64,000 bases of DNA from contig NZ_JOEQ01000001.1 of assembly GCF_000721075.1 (NCBI RefSeq), positions 310,001-374,000 of the forward strand. Direction: 5' to 3'. The translations under genes were made by a program, and so were the position numbers. Of the stretch, positions 24,766 through 34,597 are shown piece after piece. The notes beneath the pieces were generated by a model, which was given only the letters and a program-made list of their open reading frames with translations, was not told where the DNA came from and did no database searches. The stretch's first letter is position 1. Each line of letters begins with the position of its first letter. The DNA is from Streptosporangium amethystogenes. Its GTDB lineage: Bacteria > Actinomycetota > Actinomycetes > Streptosporangiales > Streptosporangiaceae.

Positions 24766-26025
24766 TCAGGAGCCGTGGGCGCCGCCCGCGATGTCCATCA
24801 GGCGGGCGAGGACCTTCCCGCCGGAGACCCGGACGCCGTCGTGCTCCCACTCGTTGGTCACCCAGGTCCGCACGTTGCCCACTGCGCGCGCGGTGCGCAG
24901 GGACAGCCCCTCGTCGACATACATGTCGTCGTAGTAGACGGCGGCGACCACCGGGACCCGGTTGGCGGCCAGCCGGGCCGGGTCGTAGAGGGCGGGCCAG
25001 CCGGAGACGGTGGCGAGGATCTCGGCGGCGCCCCTGAAGGGGCGGAGCGCGGCGATCTCGTCGAACATCCAGGGGTAGATCATCTCCCCGGTGGGGAGCG
25101 TCGGTCCCGCGTCCTCGCGGAACTCCTCGGGCAGCAGCCGGTGCGCGGCCCAGTCCGTGGCGGCGCCCTGAGCGTAGATCGACTCGTGCAGGACCGCGTA
25201 GAGCGGGTTGCCGACGAAGCCGGTGGCCATCATGACCTCGTACCGGAAGAGGTCGGAGAGCCTGTCGCCGGTCCAGGCCTCCTCCAGCAACCAGTGCAGG
25301 TATTCGGCGCCGTCGCTCATCCCCAGGCACATGCCGAGGGTCTGCAGACGGCGCACGGTCAGCACGTCACCGTCGGGGAGTGAGACCTCGCGCAGGCGCA
25401 GGTGTGCGGCTATCGCGTCCAGGCGGCCCGAGTCCTGCGGGTAACGGGCGAAGTAGCGGCGCACCTTGTCCAGGACCCGCGGGTAGGTGCGGGAGTAGAC
25501 GTCGTCGGCGGTGGCGTCGAGCCCGGCCAGGCCGCCGGTCACGTAGCAGGTCGCCAGGCCCTCGGGGGCCAGCGAGAGGTAGGTCAGCGTGATGAAGCCG
25601 CCGTAGCTCTGGCCGAGGGTCTCCCACGGCCGGTCACCGGCGAGCTCACGCCGGATCAGCTCGGCGTCGGCCACGATCGAGTCGGCCCGGAAGTGCCCGA
25701 GACGGGCGGCGAGCTCGGCGTCCGTGCCGCGCACCGTCTTCGCGGTGACGGGGGTGCTGCGGCCGGTCCCCCGCTGGTCGAGCAGGAGGACGCGATGGGT
25801 TTTCAGCGCCTGCCCCAGCCACCCCTCCGCGGCGGTCGGACGCGGCGACTTGCCGCCGGGACCGCCCTGCAGGAAGAGCAGCCAGGGCAGGTCCTCCCGC
25901 TGTCTGGCCGGGTCCACCGCCTCCCGGGCGAAGACCTCGATCGTCTCGCCGCCGGGGTCGGCGTGGTCGAGGGGAACGGTGAACACGTGGTCGGTGAGCG
26001 CCACACCGGGCAGAAGGACAGTCAC
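24766..26025 (-). CDS. S33-family alpha/beta hydrolase (proline iminopeptidase-like)
   Basis: 419 residues. The S33 peptidase pattern is clear: oxyanion segment LQGGPGGKSP near residue 55, LLLDQRGTGRSTPV near 82, nucleophile elbow GQSYGGF near 140, and the lid typical of proline iminopeptidases. A His follows in EWEHDGVRV near the C-terminus. There is no signal peptide. These enzymes release N-terminal proline or act on small peptides, and related ones hydrolyse esters. It starts at GTG 26025, 80 bp from operator site 4, which faces the divergent oxidoreductase; whether this gene belongs to the same regulon is open. Confidence 0.83.
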   Translation of the reverse strand: MTVLLPGVALTDHVFTVPLDHADPGGETIEVFAREAVDPARQREDLPWLLFLQGGPGGKSPRPTAAEGWLGQALKTHRVLLLDQRGTGRSTPVTAKTVRGTDAELAARLGHFRADSIVADAELIRRELAGDRPWETLGQSYGGFITLTYLSLAPEGLATCYVTGGLAGLDATADDVYSRTYPRVLDKVRRYFARYPQDSGRLDAIAAHLRLREVSLPDGDVLTVRRLQTLGMCLGMSDGAEYLHWLLEEAWTGDRLSDLFRYEVMMATGFVGNPLYAVLHESIYAQGAATDWAAHRLLPEEFREDAGPTLPTGEMIYPWMFDEIAALRPFRGAAEILATVSGWPALYDPARLAANRVPVVAAVYYDDMYVDEGLSLRTARAVGNVRTWVTNEWEHDGVRVSGGKVLARLMDIAGGAHGS

Positions 26026-26105
26026 CCCGGAAAACTACCCGACCCCGTGACCGCCGTTTCCTGACGGGCGCGGCACTTCCCCGGAGGCGGAGAACTGGTA
26101 CGCTT

Positions 26106-26123
26106 CCCAAGCGAGCGCTTGGT
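26106..26123. promoter_or_regulatory. KstR2-type operator, site 4
   Basis: CCCAAGC-GAGC-GCTTGGT, with CCAAGC/GCTTGG arms that are perfectly inverted. It lies 69 bp upstream of the luciferase-like oxidoreductase and 80 bp from the divergent hydrolase. Confidence 0.75.
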
Positions 26124-26192
26124 TTAATGCGGCCTGCCGCGACCGAGACCGCGGAACGGGACAGACGGAGACGACCGCCAGGGGACAAGCCG

Positions 26193-27251
26193 ATGAAGTT
26201 CTCGACCTTCCATCTCTTCCACCGGTTCGACGGCCAGAGCTTCAAGGATGTCTACGACTACCATCTCGAACTGGTCGAGCTGGCCGAGGAACTGGGTTTC
26301 CACGGCGTGCGGCTGGCCGAGCACCACTTCCGCGACTACGGAGTGGTCCCGAACCTGTTCACCATGCTGGCCGCCATGGCCGCGCGCACCGAGCGACTCC
26401 GGCTGGGCACCGGCATCGTGGTGCTGCCGCTGCACAACCCGATCCACGTCGCCGAGGAGGCGGCCATGGTGGACGTACTCTCCGGCGGGCGGCTGGAGCT
26501 GGGCATCGGGCGCGGCTACCAGAGCTTCGAGTTCGAGGGCTTCGGCATCGACCTGGCCGAGGCCCGCGACCGGTTCAACGAGTCGCTGGAGGTCATCCTC
26601 GGCCTCTGGGGCAGCCCCACCTTCCGGCACGAGGGCAAGTTCTACCGGACCGGCACCGAGGTCGAACTCGTCCCCCGGCCGCTCCAGACCCCGTTCCCGC
26701 CGATCCATGTGGCCGCCGTGTCCCCGGAGACCGTGACCATGTACGCCGAGCGCGGCCTGCCCATCCTGGCCGACCCGGCGGCGCCGTTCCGCAAGGTGGT
26801 CAAGGCGGCGGAGACCTGGCGGACGACCGCGGAACTGGCCGGGCACGATGTGACCGGGCACGAGCTGGTGGTCGCGCGCAGCGTCTACGTCGCCGCCACG
26901 GCGGAGCAGGCCCGCGAGGACCAGGCCGGTTTCGAGGCGGGGTTCGACCGGAGCCGGATCTTCAACGAGAAGAGCGCCCCGATCGACTCCAGGACCGGTA
27001 AGGCCGCACAGGGCTTCGAGTACTACCAGGACCGCTACCTCAAGGGCGGTTCGGTCTCCAACGACTTCCGCTGGGAGCAGCTGGAGGTCATCGGCGACCC
27101 CGAGCGGGTGATCGGCCAGATCCGGCTGCTGCGGGACGCCGGATTCGCCAACCTGCTCTGCGACTTCGGCAGCACCAGGCCGATGCCGCTGGAGAAGATG
27201 AAGAAGGTCATGCGGTTCTTCGCCGCCGAGGTCATGCCGGCTTTCGAATGA
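26193..27251 (+). CDS. Luciferase-like flavin-dependent oxidoreductase
   Basis: 352 residues of the LLM TIM-barrel family. Typical segments are MKFSTFHLFHRF at the start, GFHGVRLAEHHFRDYGVVPN near residue 40, RLRLGTGIVVLPLHNPIHVAEEAAMVDVLSGGRLELGIGRGYQSFEFEGFG, and AVSPETVTMYAERG. These are FMN- or F420-dependent monooxygenases. The ATG has AGGGGA 9 nt upstream. It is followed after 73 bp by a CoA ligase, and both stand behind an 18-bp operator, so a step of steroid breakdown is likely; Baeyer-Villiger or hydroxylation chemistry cannot be told from sequence. Confidence 0.88.
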   Translation: MKFSTFHLFHRFDGQSFKDVYDYHLELVELAEELGFHGVRLAEHHFRDYGVVPNLFTMLAAMAARTERLRLGTGIVVLPLHNPIHVAEEAAMVDVLSGGRLELGIGRGYQSFEFEGFGIDLAEARDRFNESLEVILGLWGSPTFRHEGKFYRTGTEVELVPRPLQTPFPPIHVAAVSPETVTMYAERGLPILADPAAPFRKVVKAAETWRTTAELAGHDVTGHELVVARSVYVAATAEQAREDQAGFEAGFDRSRIFNEKSAPIDSRTGKAAQGFEYYQDRYLKGGSVSNDFRWEQLEVIGDPERVIGQIRLLRDAGFANLLCDFGSTRPMPLEKMKKVMRFFAAEVMPAFE

Positions 27252-27324
27252 TCCGTCCCCGTACGGCTCGCACCGGCCGAGACGGGAGGTAGCGGGCCGT
27301 ACGCCACCCCCACCAGGAGGCGCG

Positions 27325-28824
27325 ATGATCCACCAGTTGACCCTGTCCGACGTCCTCGCCGAACACGCCCGCAGCCGCCCCGGGGTGACCGCGGTGGTGG
27401 ACGGCGAGCTGCGGCTCACCTATCCCGAACTCGACGCGCGGGTCACCCGCCTGGCGGGCGCGCTGGCCGCGCGGGGCGTGACGGCCGGGGAGCGGGTGCT
27501 CTGGCTGGGCAGGAACGACCACGCGGTGCTCGAACTGCTGCTCGCCTCGTCCAGGCTCGGCGCGATCCTCTGCCCGGCCAACTGGCGGCAGTCGGCCGAA
27601 GAGCTCTCCTTCGTCCTTTCCGACCTCGCCCCGAAGGTCGTCGTCTGGGAGGAGTCCGAGGTCGCCGCCCCGCTGAGCGGCGAGGACTGGATCCTCGCGG
27701 GGGCGGGCTACGAGGCGTTCCTGGCGGGCGGATCCGCCGGCTCCGTACCCGGCGGGTTCGCCGGCGACGCCGACGACACGGCGCCGGTGCTCGCGCTCTA
27801 CACCGCCGCCTTCGACGGCCGCCCCAACGCGGCGCTGCTCAGCAGCGCCGCCCTGGTCGCGCACAGCACCTCGCTGCTGGTGGTGCGGCAGATGGAACCG
27901 GGCTTCACCTTCCTGAACAGCGGCCCGCTGTTCCACGTGGGCACGATGATGTTCTGCCTGGCCACGCTGCAGATCGGCGGGACGAACGTGTTCACGCCGG
28001 CTTTCGACCCCGAGGAGGTCTGCCGCCTCGTCGACGCGGAGAAGGTCACCCAGGCGTTCCTGTTCGGGCAGATGATCGACGCGGTGGTGAAGGCCAACGA
28101 GGGCGGCAAGTACGACCTGACGTCGCTCCGCTTCGTCTCCCACTCGGCCGAGTGGGATGCCATGACGAGCGTGGACGACTCCCCCTGGTGCCGGTCGAAG
28201 ATGGGCGGCTACGGGCAGACGGAGGTGGCCGGGATGCTGACCTTCCTGGGTCTCGCCCAGGGTGCCGCGGGGTTCGCCGGACGGCCGTCACCGCTGGTCC
28301 AGGTGCGCATCCTCGCCCCTGACGGCGACGAGGTGCCCACGGGAGAGGTGGGCGAGATCTGCGCCCGCGGTAAGTCCCTTTTTTCCGGATATTTCAACAG
28401 ACCTGAGCTTAACGAGGCGAAGACCCGCGGGGGCTGGCACCACACCGGCGACCTCGGCCGCCGCGAGGCCGACGGCACGATCACCTTCATCGGCCCCCGG
28501 CTCCGCATGATCAAGTCCGGCAACGAGAACATCTACCCGGCCGAGGTCGAGCGGGTGCTGAAGACCCATCCCGCCGTCGCCGACGCCGCGGTCATCGGCG
28601 TCCCCGACGAGCGGTGGCGGCAGGCGGTGAAGGCCGTCGTGGTCCTCCGGGACGGGGCCACGGCCTCCACCGAGGAGATCGTCGAGCATGCGCGGGACGG
28701 CCTCGCCTCGTACAAGAAGCCACGGCACGTGGACTTCGTGACGGCCATCCCCAAGAAGGGCTTCACCCCCGACTACGACGCCCTCGACGCCGCCCACGGC
28801 GGGGGCGGCTACCCCGGCACCTGA
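27325..28824 (+). CDS. Acyl-CoA synthetase-like protein with aberrant P-loop
   Basis: 499 residues of the ANL superfamily. The fold is complete: DGELRLTYPELDARV early, GGYGQTEVAGML (A5), HHTGDLGRREADG (A7), and the hinge GPRLRMIKSGNENIYPAEVE (A8). Yet the phosphate-binding A3 loop, normally YTSGTTGxPKG, reads YTAAFDGRPNAA at about residue 159, and the C-terminal catalytic Lys region reads IPKKGFTPDYDALD in place of PKTxxGKIxR. The ATG has AGGAGG 6 nt upstream. It is either a divergent ligase group or a CoA-binding relative. It lies behind operator site 4 in an apparent two-gene unit and ends at a strong terminator. Confidence 0.87.
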   Translation: MIHQLTLSDVLAEHARSRPGVTAVVDGELRLTYPELDARVTRLAGALAARGVTAGERVLWLGRNDHAVLELLLASSRLGAILCPANWRQSAEELSFVLSDLAPKVVVWEESEVAAPLSGEDWILAGAGYEAFLAGGSAGSVPGGFAGDADDTAPVLALYTAAFDGRPNAALLSSAALVAHSTSLLVVRQMEPGFTFLNSGPLFHVGTMMFCLATLQIGGTNVFTPAFDPEEVCRLVDAEKVTQAFLFGQMIDAVVKANEGGKYDLTSLRFVSHSAEWDAMTSVDDSPWCRSKMGGYGQTEVAGMLTFLGLAQGAAGFAGRPSPLVQVRILAPDGDEVPTGEVGEICARGKSLFSGYFNRPELNEAKTRGGWHHTGDLGRREADGTITFIGPRLRMIKSGNENIYPAEVERVLKTHPAVADAAVIGVPDERWRQAVKAVVVLRDGATASTEEIVEHARDGLASYKKPRHVDFVTAIPKKGFTPDYDALDAAHGGGGYPGT

Positions 28825-28843
28825 CGGTCCCACACGGTCCACG

Positions 28844-28875
28844 ACGAGAGCCGGCTCCCGGGAACCGGCTCTCGT
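28844..28875 (+). terminator. Terminator after the CoA ligase gene
   Basis: ACGAGAGCCGG and CCGGCTCTCGT form a perfect 11-bp stem with a 10-nt loop, 20 bp after the stop codon. Confidence 0.8.
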
Positions 28876-28917
28876 AGGCCGTTCCGGCACGACTCGGTAA
28901 CTCCACCTTGACGCGGA

Positions 28918-28960
28918 CGGAGTTTTTCCCCTTAAATTTCGTTATGAATTAAGCCTCAAA
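28918..28960. promoter_or_regulatory. AT-rich promoter region of beta-glucosidase
   Basis: A locally AT-rich patch containing CTTAA...TTAAG (28931-28953), an imperfect inverted repeat in otherwise GC-rich DNA, about 130 bp before the GH1 gene. An AATTTC motif is shared with the region before the ROK gene at 31910. Candidate ROK-controlled operator; weak support. Confidence 0.35.
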
Positions 28961-29083
28961 GTTGAGCCCCCCGGGCGCCCACAGAGCGCGGGAGGGTGGA
29001 ACGGCGCCCCTGCCACCGATCGTCGACCCGACGCCGCCCGGCAGGCGACCCATCCGCGTGACCACGCAAGGAGCACTCAAGGG

Positions 29084-30469
<1,386 letters not shown>

Positions 30470-30659
30470 GGCGGCGTTCCCCGCGACTGCGTCCCCGAGG
30501 AAGGCTCGGGAAACGCAGCGTCGGACGGCGGTCACCGGGCGGGGCGGATCAGGCCGCGCCGGCTGGGTTCGTACCCGGTGGGTGCCGCAGGTCCGCGGAC
30601 CGGTGACCGCCGCCGGAAAAGTACCGGGCGGCGTCGACGAGCTCGGCGCCGGAGGCCGG

Positions 30660-31889
30660 TCAGCCTCGTGCGGGCCCGGCCGCCCGTGCCGGGGCCTCGC
30701 CCCGCCCCGCGGGGCGCACCGCGTGGCTGCGCAGCAGGAAGTCCTCGACGACCAGGGTGGCCGCGCCCAGGGCGACCGCCTCGGGACCGAGCCGGCCCAG
30801 CTCGATCGACGCCTGCGAGAAGGGCAGGGGCAGCGCGTATCCGGCGGCGGCGGCACGGATCTCGGCGAGGAACTCCCGCCCGAGCAGGGACCCGGCCCAG
30901 CCGCCGAGGATGACCCGCTCGGGATTGAACAGGTTGATGAGGTCGGCCAGCCCTGCCCCGAGACAGCGGACGGCCTCCTCGAACGCGGGCCTGGCCAGCG
31001 GGTCGGCGAGAAGCGCGGCGAAGACACTCTCCTCGTCGTCGTCCTTCAGTTCCCTGCCCGCGCCGGCGAGGATCGCCTCGGCGCCGATGTACGCCTCCAG
31101 GCAGCCCCGGCTGCCGCAGCGGCAGGGGCGCCCATCGAGGACGATCTTCGTGTGGCCCCACTCCCCCGCGCCGTTCGCCGTTCCCCGGTAGGTGACGCCG
31201 CCGTTGATGACGCTCGCCCCGGCGCCGGTGCCGATGAAGGTCATGACCAGGTGCTGGGCGCCCTTGCCCGCCCCGAACCAGAGCTCGGCCTGGCCGGTGG
31301 TCTTGACCCCGTTGTCGGCGAAGACCGGGATCGAGGTGCCCTCGCGCAGCAGCGCGCCCAGCGGTACGCCGTCCCAGCCGAACGCGCGGGCGTGGATGAG
31401 CAGGTCGGGCCCCTGCTCGGCGACGCCCGGGACGCCCAGTCCCATGCCGAGCACCTCGGACTCGTCCACCCCCGCCTCCGACAGGACCGCCTCCAGCCCG
31501 TCGAGGATGTGACGGGCCACCACGGCGGGCTCGTGATGGCTCGGGTCGAGGGCGAACTCCTTCCTCGCCCGCTCCTGCATCGCCAGGTCGTACAGTTCGA
31601 CACGGACGCGGGTCTCCCCGACCCCCACCCCGACCACGTATCCGTACGAGGGGTCGACCCTGAGCATGATCCGCGGTCGCCCGCCGTCGGAGTCGACGGA
31701 ACCGGTCTCGACCACGATGCCGTCCGCGATGAGGTCGCCGATCACGTTGCTGACCGTCGCGGCGCTGAGACCGGTGGTCCGGGCCAGGTCGTGCCTGCTC
31801 AGCTCGTTGGCGAAATACAACGTCCACAGGACCACGGACCGGTTGCCCTTCCGCACATCACGAAGGGTCCCCCGCTGTGGACGGCTCAT
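30660..31889 (-). CDS. ROK-family transcriptional repressor
   Basis: 409 residues. The N-terminal winged helix is VVLWTLYFANELSRHDLARTTGLSAATVSNVIGDLIADGIV (about 18-58). The ROK sugar-kinase-like domain has MGLGVPGVAE, FIGTGAGASVINGG and the zinc site CRCGSRGCLEAY near residue 245. ATG 31889 has GGGGAG 5 nt upstream. Regulators of this class sense a sugar and repress glycosidase or uptake genes; the convergent GH1 beta-glucosidase is the nearest candidate target. It could also be considered for the TAGGAAA palindromes at 7662 and 11931, since CsnR is a ROK protein, but distance argues against it. Confidence 0.88.
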   Translation of the reverse strand: MSRPQRGTLRDVRKGNRSVVLWTLYFANELSRHDLARTTGLSAATVSNVIGDLIADGIVVETGSVDSDGGRPRIMLRVDPSYGYVVGVGVGETRVRVELYDLAMQERARKEFALDPSHHEPAVVARHILDGLEAVLSEAGVDESEVLGMGLGVPGVAEQGPDLLIHARAFGWDGVPLGALLREGTSIPVFADNGVKTTGQAELWFGAGKGAQHLVMTFIGTGAGASVINGGVTYRGTANGAGEWGHTKIVLDGRPCRCGSRGCLEAYIGAEAILAGAGRELKDDDEESVFAALLADPLARPAFEEAVRCLGAGLADLINLFNPERVILGGWAGSLLGREFLAEIRAAAAGYALPLPFSQASIELGRLGPEAVALGAATLVVEDFLLRSHAVRPAGRGEAPARAAGPARG

Positions 31890-32162
31890 GCTTCTCCCCG
31901 GGGAAGTAATTTCAAATGTTAGTACAACTACTACTCTAGCCACTCGCGGACAGTGCTCATCGAGCACACTCCTGCCCGGCGGGGCACGCCGCACCCGCAT
32001 CGGGCGCGAGGAGAGTTTCCCAGGTCGCGCGGGGAATCGCCACGTCCGGCACGGACCCGCGGAACCGCCTCGAAGGCACCGGTGCGCCCCGGGCGGACCG
32101 AGCAGAACCATCGGCACGAAACGCGTGACGACACATGTCCCGGTGCCTGGGAAGCGGCCCTC
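31890..32162. other. Intergenic region upstream of ROK gene
   Basis: 273 bp. An AT-rich stretch (31907-31938, containing TAATTTCAAATGTTAGTACAA) is the likely ROK promoter. The rest has no gene or motif that I recognise. Confidence 0.4.
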
Positions 32163-33098
32163 TCAGAGGATCGCCAGCGGGTTGATCGGGCTCCCCGTAC
32201 CCCCCTCGATCCGCAGCGGGGCCGCGACGAAGACGAACTCCCCGCCGCCGCGGCCGGCGCAGGCCGCGCCCAGTTCCTCCAGCGAGAGCATCTCGGCCAG
32301 GTGGATGCCGTGCCGCCAGAGCAGGATCAGGTGCAGATCGTCCGCCAGGTCCTCGTCGGCGAGCTGGCGGGCGTTGAGGCCCCCGATCGCGGCGTTGTCC
32401 GAGGCGACCACGGCCACGTCGCGGGCGGCGAGCCACCTGCCGCCGTCCGCGGACAGGCCCGGCTGGCCCGCCCAGTAGTCCTGCGGCGAGCTCTCCCAGA
32501 CCAGGGGCCAGCCGGTGCGGACCACCGCCACGTCGCCGGGGCGCACATCATCACAGATCTCCGCCAGCAGATCGCCGGAGACGCGAAAGTCCACCGGCAG
32601 GTGATCGAGGCCGAGATGGCGGGGGACGTCGAAGAGCACCCCCCGGGCGACGACCCCGCCCGCGGTCTCGATGCCGCAGCGGGTGGCCCCGTAGGACCTG
32701 ACCCTGGCGGCGGGGTGCCCGTTGTAGAGCTCCTCCCCCGCCCACATGTGGCAGAGCGCGTCCATGTGGGTCGTGGTGCCGTGGTGGGTGACCATCAGGG
32801 CGTCGTCGGCCATCCGCAGCCCGGCCCCGATCGGGCGGGTGCCGGCCGCGTAGTCGCCGCCGTCCACGGACATGAAGTGCTGCGGCAGCGGGCGGCCCCG
32901 CAGGTGCGGAACCGTCGTGGGGGCGGGCGAGGAGGTGGCGCCCCTGATGGGCATGGCCAGGCTGATCACCTGGCCGGTGACGGCGGAGGCGAGGGCGGCC
33001 AGGACCGTGCCGGGGGTCAGCAGGTTGAGGGTGCCACGCTGGTCTCCTGGGCCGAAGCGGCCCCAGTTGTTAGGCTCGGCTACCAAGCAAGTGCTCAC
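32163..33098 (-). CDS. Cyclase-family (kynurenine formamidase-like) metal hydrolase
   Basis: About 311 residues of the cyclase family (PF04199 type). The metal motif HxGTHxD is seen as THHGTTTHMDALCHMW near residue 105, and a second histidine-containing segment is DVAVVRTGWPLVW and LLWRHGIHLAEML. Members hydrolyse amides or lactones. The start is uncertain: GTG 33098 lies inside operator site 5, with TTG 33086 as an alternative; neither has a good ribosome site, which fits a leaderless mRNA. It is divergent from the serine hydrolase, and both face the same operator. Confidence 0.83.
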   Translation of the reverse strand: MSTCLVAEPNNWGRFGPGDQRGTLNLLTPGTVLAALASAVTGQVISLAMPIRGATSSPAPTTVPHLRGRPLPQHFMSVDGGDYAAGTRPIGAGLRMADDALMVTHHGTTTHMDALCHMWAGEELYNGHPAARVRSYGATRCGIETAGGVVARGVLFDVPRHLGLDHLPVDFRVSGDLLAEICDDVRPGDVAVVRTGWPLVWESSPQDYWAGQPGLSADGGRWLAARDVAVVASDNAAIGGLNARQLADEDLADDLHLILLWRHGIHLAEMLSLEELGAACAGRGGGEFVFVAAPLRIEGGTGSPINPLAIL

Positions 33099-33099
33099 T
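33082..33099. promoter_or_regulatory. KstR2-type operator, site 5
   Basis: ACCAAGC-AAGT-GCTCACT. The left arm is perfect and the right arm has two changes. It overlaps the likely start of the cyclase gene and lies 24 bp before the serine hydrolase ATG, so one bound repressor could block both. Confidence 0.65.
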
Positions 33100-33122
33100 T
33101 TCTAAGGATGCGGGGACGGACG

Positions 33123-34481
33123 ATGACTGCGGACGGTGTGATCGAGGGTCGGGCGGACACGTACGGGCACTGCGATCCCCGGTTCTCCCGGGTGCGGGAG
33201 GTGTTCGACGCGCACTTCGCCGGCGGCGAGGAACTGGGCGCGGCGTTCGCCGTCTTCCTGGACGGCGAACCCGTCGTGGACCTGTGGGGCGGGGTCGCCG
33301 ACCGCCACAGCGGACGGCCCTGGGAGCGTGACACCCCCGTGCTGGCGTACTCGTGCACCAAGGCGGTGACCGCGACGGTCGCGCTGCTGCTGGCCGAGCG
33401 CGGGCTGCTCGACATCGCCGCCCCGGTCGCGGACGTCTGGCCGGAGTTCGCGCGGCACGGCAAGGAGCGCGTCACCGTCGAGCACCTGCTCACCCACCAG
33501 GCGGGGCTGCCCGTGATCGAGGAGCAGGTCCCGGTGGAGGAGTTCGGCGACCAGGCCGCCATCGCAGACCGGCTGGCCGGCCAGGAGCCGATCTGGGAGC
33601 CGGGCACCGCGCACGGCTACCACGCGCTGACGTACGGGTTCCTGGTCGGCGAGGTGGTCCGCAGGGTGTCGGGCGGCTCCGTGGGCGAGCTGGTGGCCAC
33701 GGAGATCTCCGGGCCGCTCGATCTGGACCTCCAGATCGGCGCCGGCGACGACGCGGTCGAGCGGGCGGCCCGGCTGTCCGCCCGGGATCGCGCCAAGCCC
33801 TCCGCCCCGGCACCCGCCGAATCCGCACCGGCGGGCGCGGCGGACCAGCCCGGACAGGTCACCGGCACCGCGCGGGCCTCGAAAGACGGGCGGGCCGGCA
33901 ACGGCGCGGCAGGCGGCCCCGCGACGGTCTCCACGGCGGCGGAGCTGCCGGGGGGCGGACCCGGGGACCCGGTCTACGAGATGGCCAGGGCCTCGCTCGA
34001 CAGGAACAGCCTGATGAACCGGGCGCTGGGCAACCCACCGATCCACCGGCTGCCCGGCGGCGCCAACAATCCGGTCGTCCTGCGGGCCGGCTGGCCCGCG
34101 ATGGGTGCCGTCACCAGCGCCCGGGGACTGGCCGGGTTCTACCGCGACCTGGTGGCCGGGCGGATCGTGGGCCCGGAGACCCTGCGCGACGCGACGCGCA
34201 GGAGGGTGCACGGCCCGGACAGGGTGATGTTCATCGACAGCTCCTTCGGGCTGGGCTACATGCGTCCGGCGATGACCTTCCTCACCCCCGCCGCCGGCGC
34301 GGAGACCGCTTTCGGCCACACCGGTCTCGGCGGGTCGCTGGGCCTCGGCGATGCCGAGCACGGCCTGGGCATGGCGTACACGATGAACAGGATGGCGGGC
34401 GCCGTCTCCGGCAGCCTCCGCGCCTACCGCCTGGCCGAGGCCGTCTACGAGTCGCTCCCCCAGGGACGCCCCGCGCGCTGA
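33123..34481 (+). CDS. Serine hydrolase / beta-lactamase-fold esterase
   Basis: 452 residues of the class C beta-lactamase/EstB esterase group. The nucleophile tetrad SCTK is at 77-80 and the Tyr in HGYHALTYG at 166 corresponds to YxN; the third motif is probably HTGLGGSLG near the C-terminus. Residues about 222-283 are an Ala/Pro/Gly-rich insert unlike the rest of the protein and likely a flexible loop. No signal peptide is evident, so a cytoplasmic esterase acting on a steroid lactone or ester is plausible given operator site 5. ATG 33123 has GGGGAC upstream. Confidence 0.88.
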   Translation: MTADGVIEGRADTYGHCDPRFSRVREVFDAHFAGGEELGAAFAVFLDGEPVVDLWGGVADRHSGRPWERDTPVLAYSCTKAVTATVALLLAERGLLDIAAPVADVWPEFARHGKERVTVEHLLTHQAGLPVIEEQVPVEEFGDQAAIADRLAGQEPIWEPGTAHGYHALTYGFLVGEVVRRVSGGSVGELVATEISGPLDLDLQIGAGDDAVERAARLSARDRAKPSAPAPAESAPAGAADQPGQVTGTARASKDGRAGNGAAGGPATVSTAAELPGGGPGDPVYEMARASLDRNSLMNRALGNPPIHRLPGGANNPVVLRAGWPAMGAVTSARGLAGFYRDLVAGRIVGPETLRDATRRRVHGPDRVMFIDSSFGLGYMRPAMTFLTPAAGAETAFGHTGLGGSLGLGDAEHGLGMAYTMNRMAGAVSGSLRAYRLAEAVYESLPQGRPAR

Positions 34482-34488
34482 ACCCCCC

Positions 34489-34533
34489 GGGGGCGCCGCC
34501 AAAGACCCCGGGGAGGACTCCGGCGGCGCCCCC
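34489..34533. terminator. Bidirectional terminator
   Basis: GGGGGCGCCGCC and GGCGGCGCCCCC form a perfect 12-bp stem with a 21-nt loop between the convergent serine hydrolase and SDR genes. Confidence 0.8.
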
Positions 34534-34597
34534 GGCGGGGGGGCCGGCCCGGCGGGACCGGTTCCCGGGCGCCGTCGCCGGCCCCTCGTCCGAGGTG

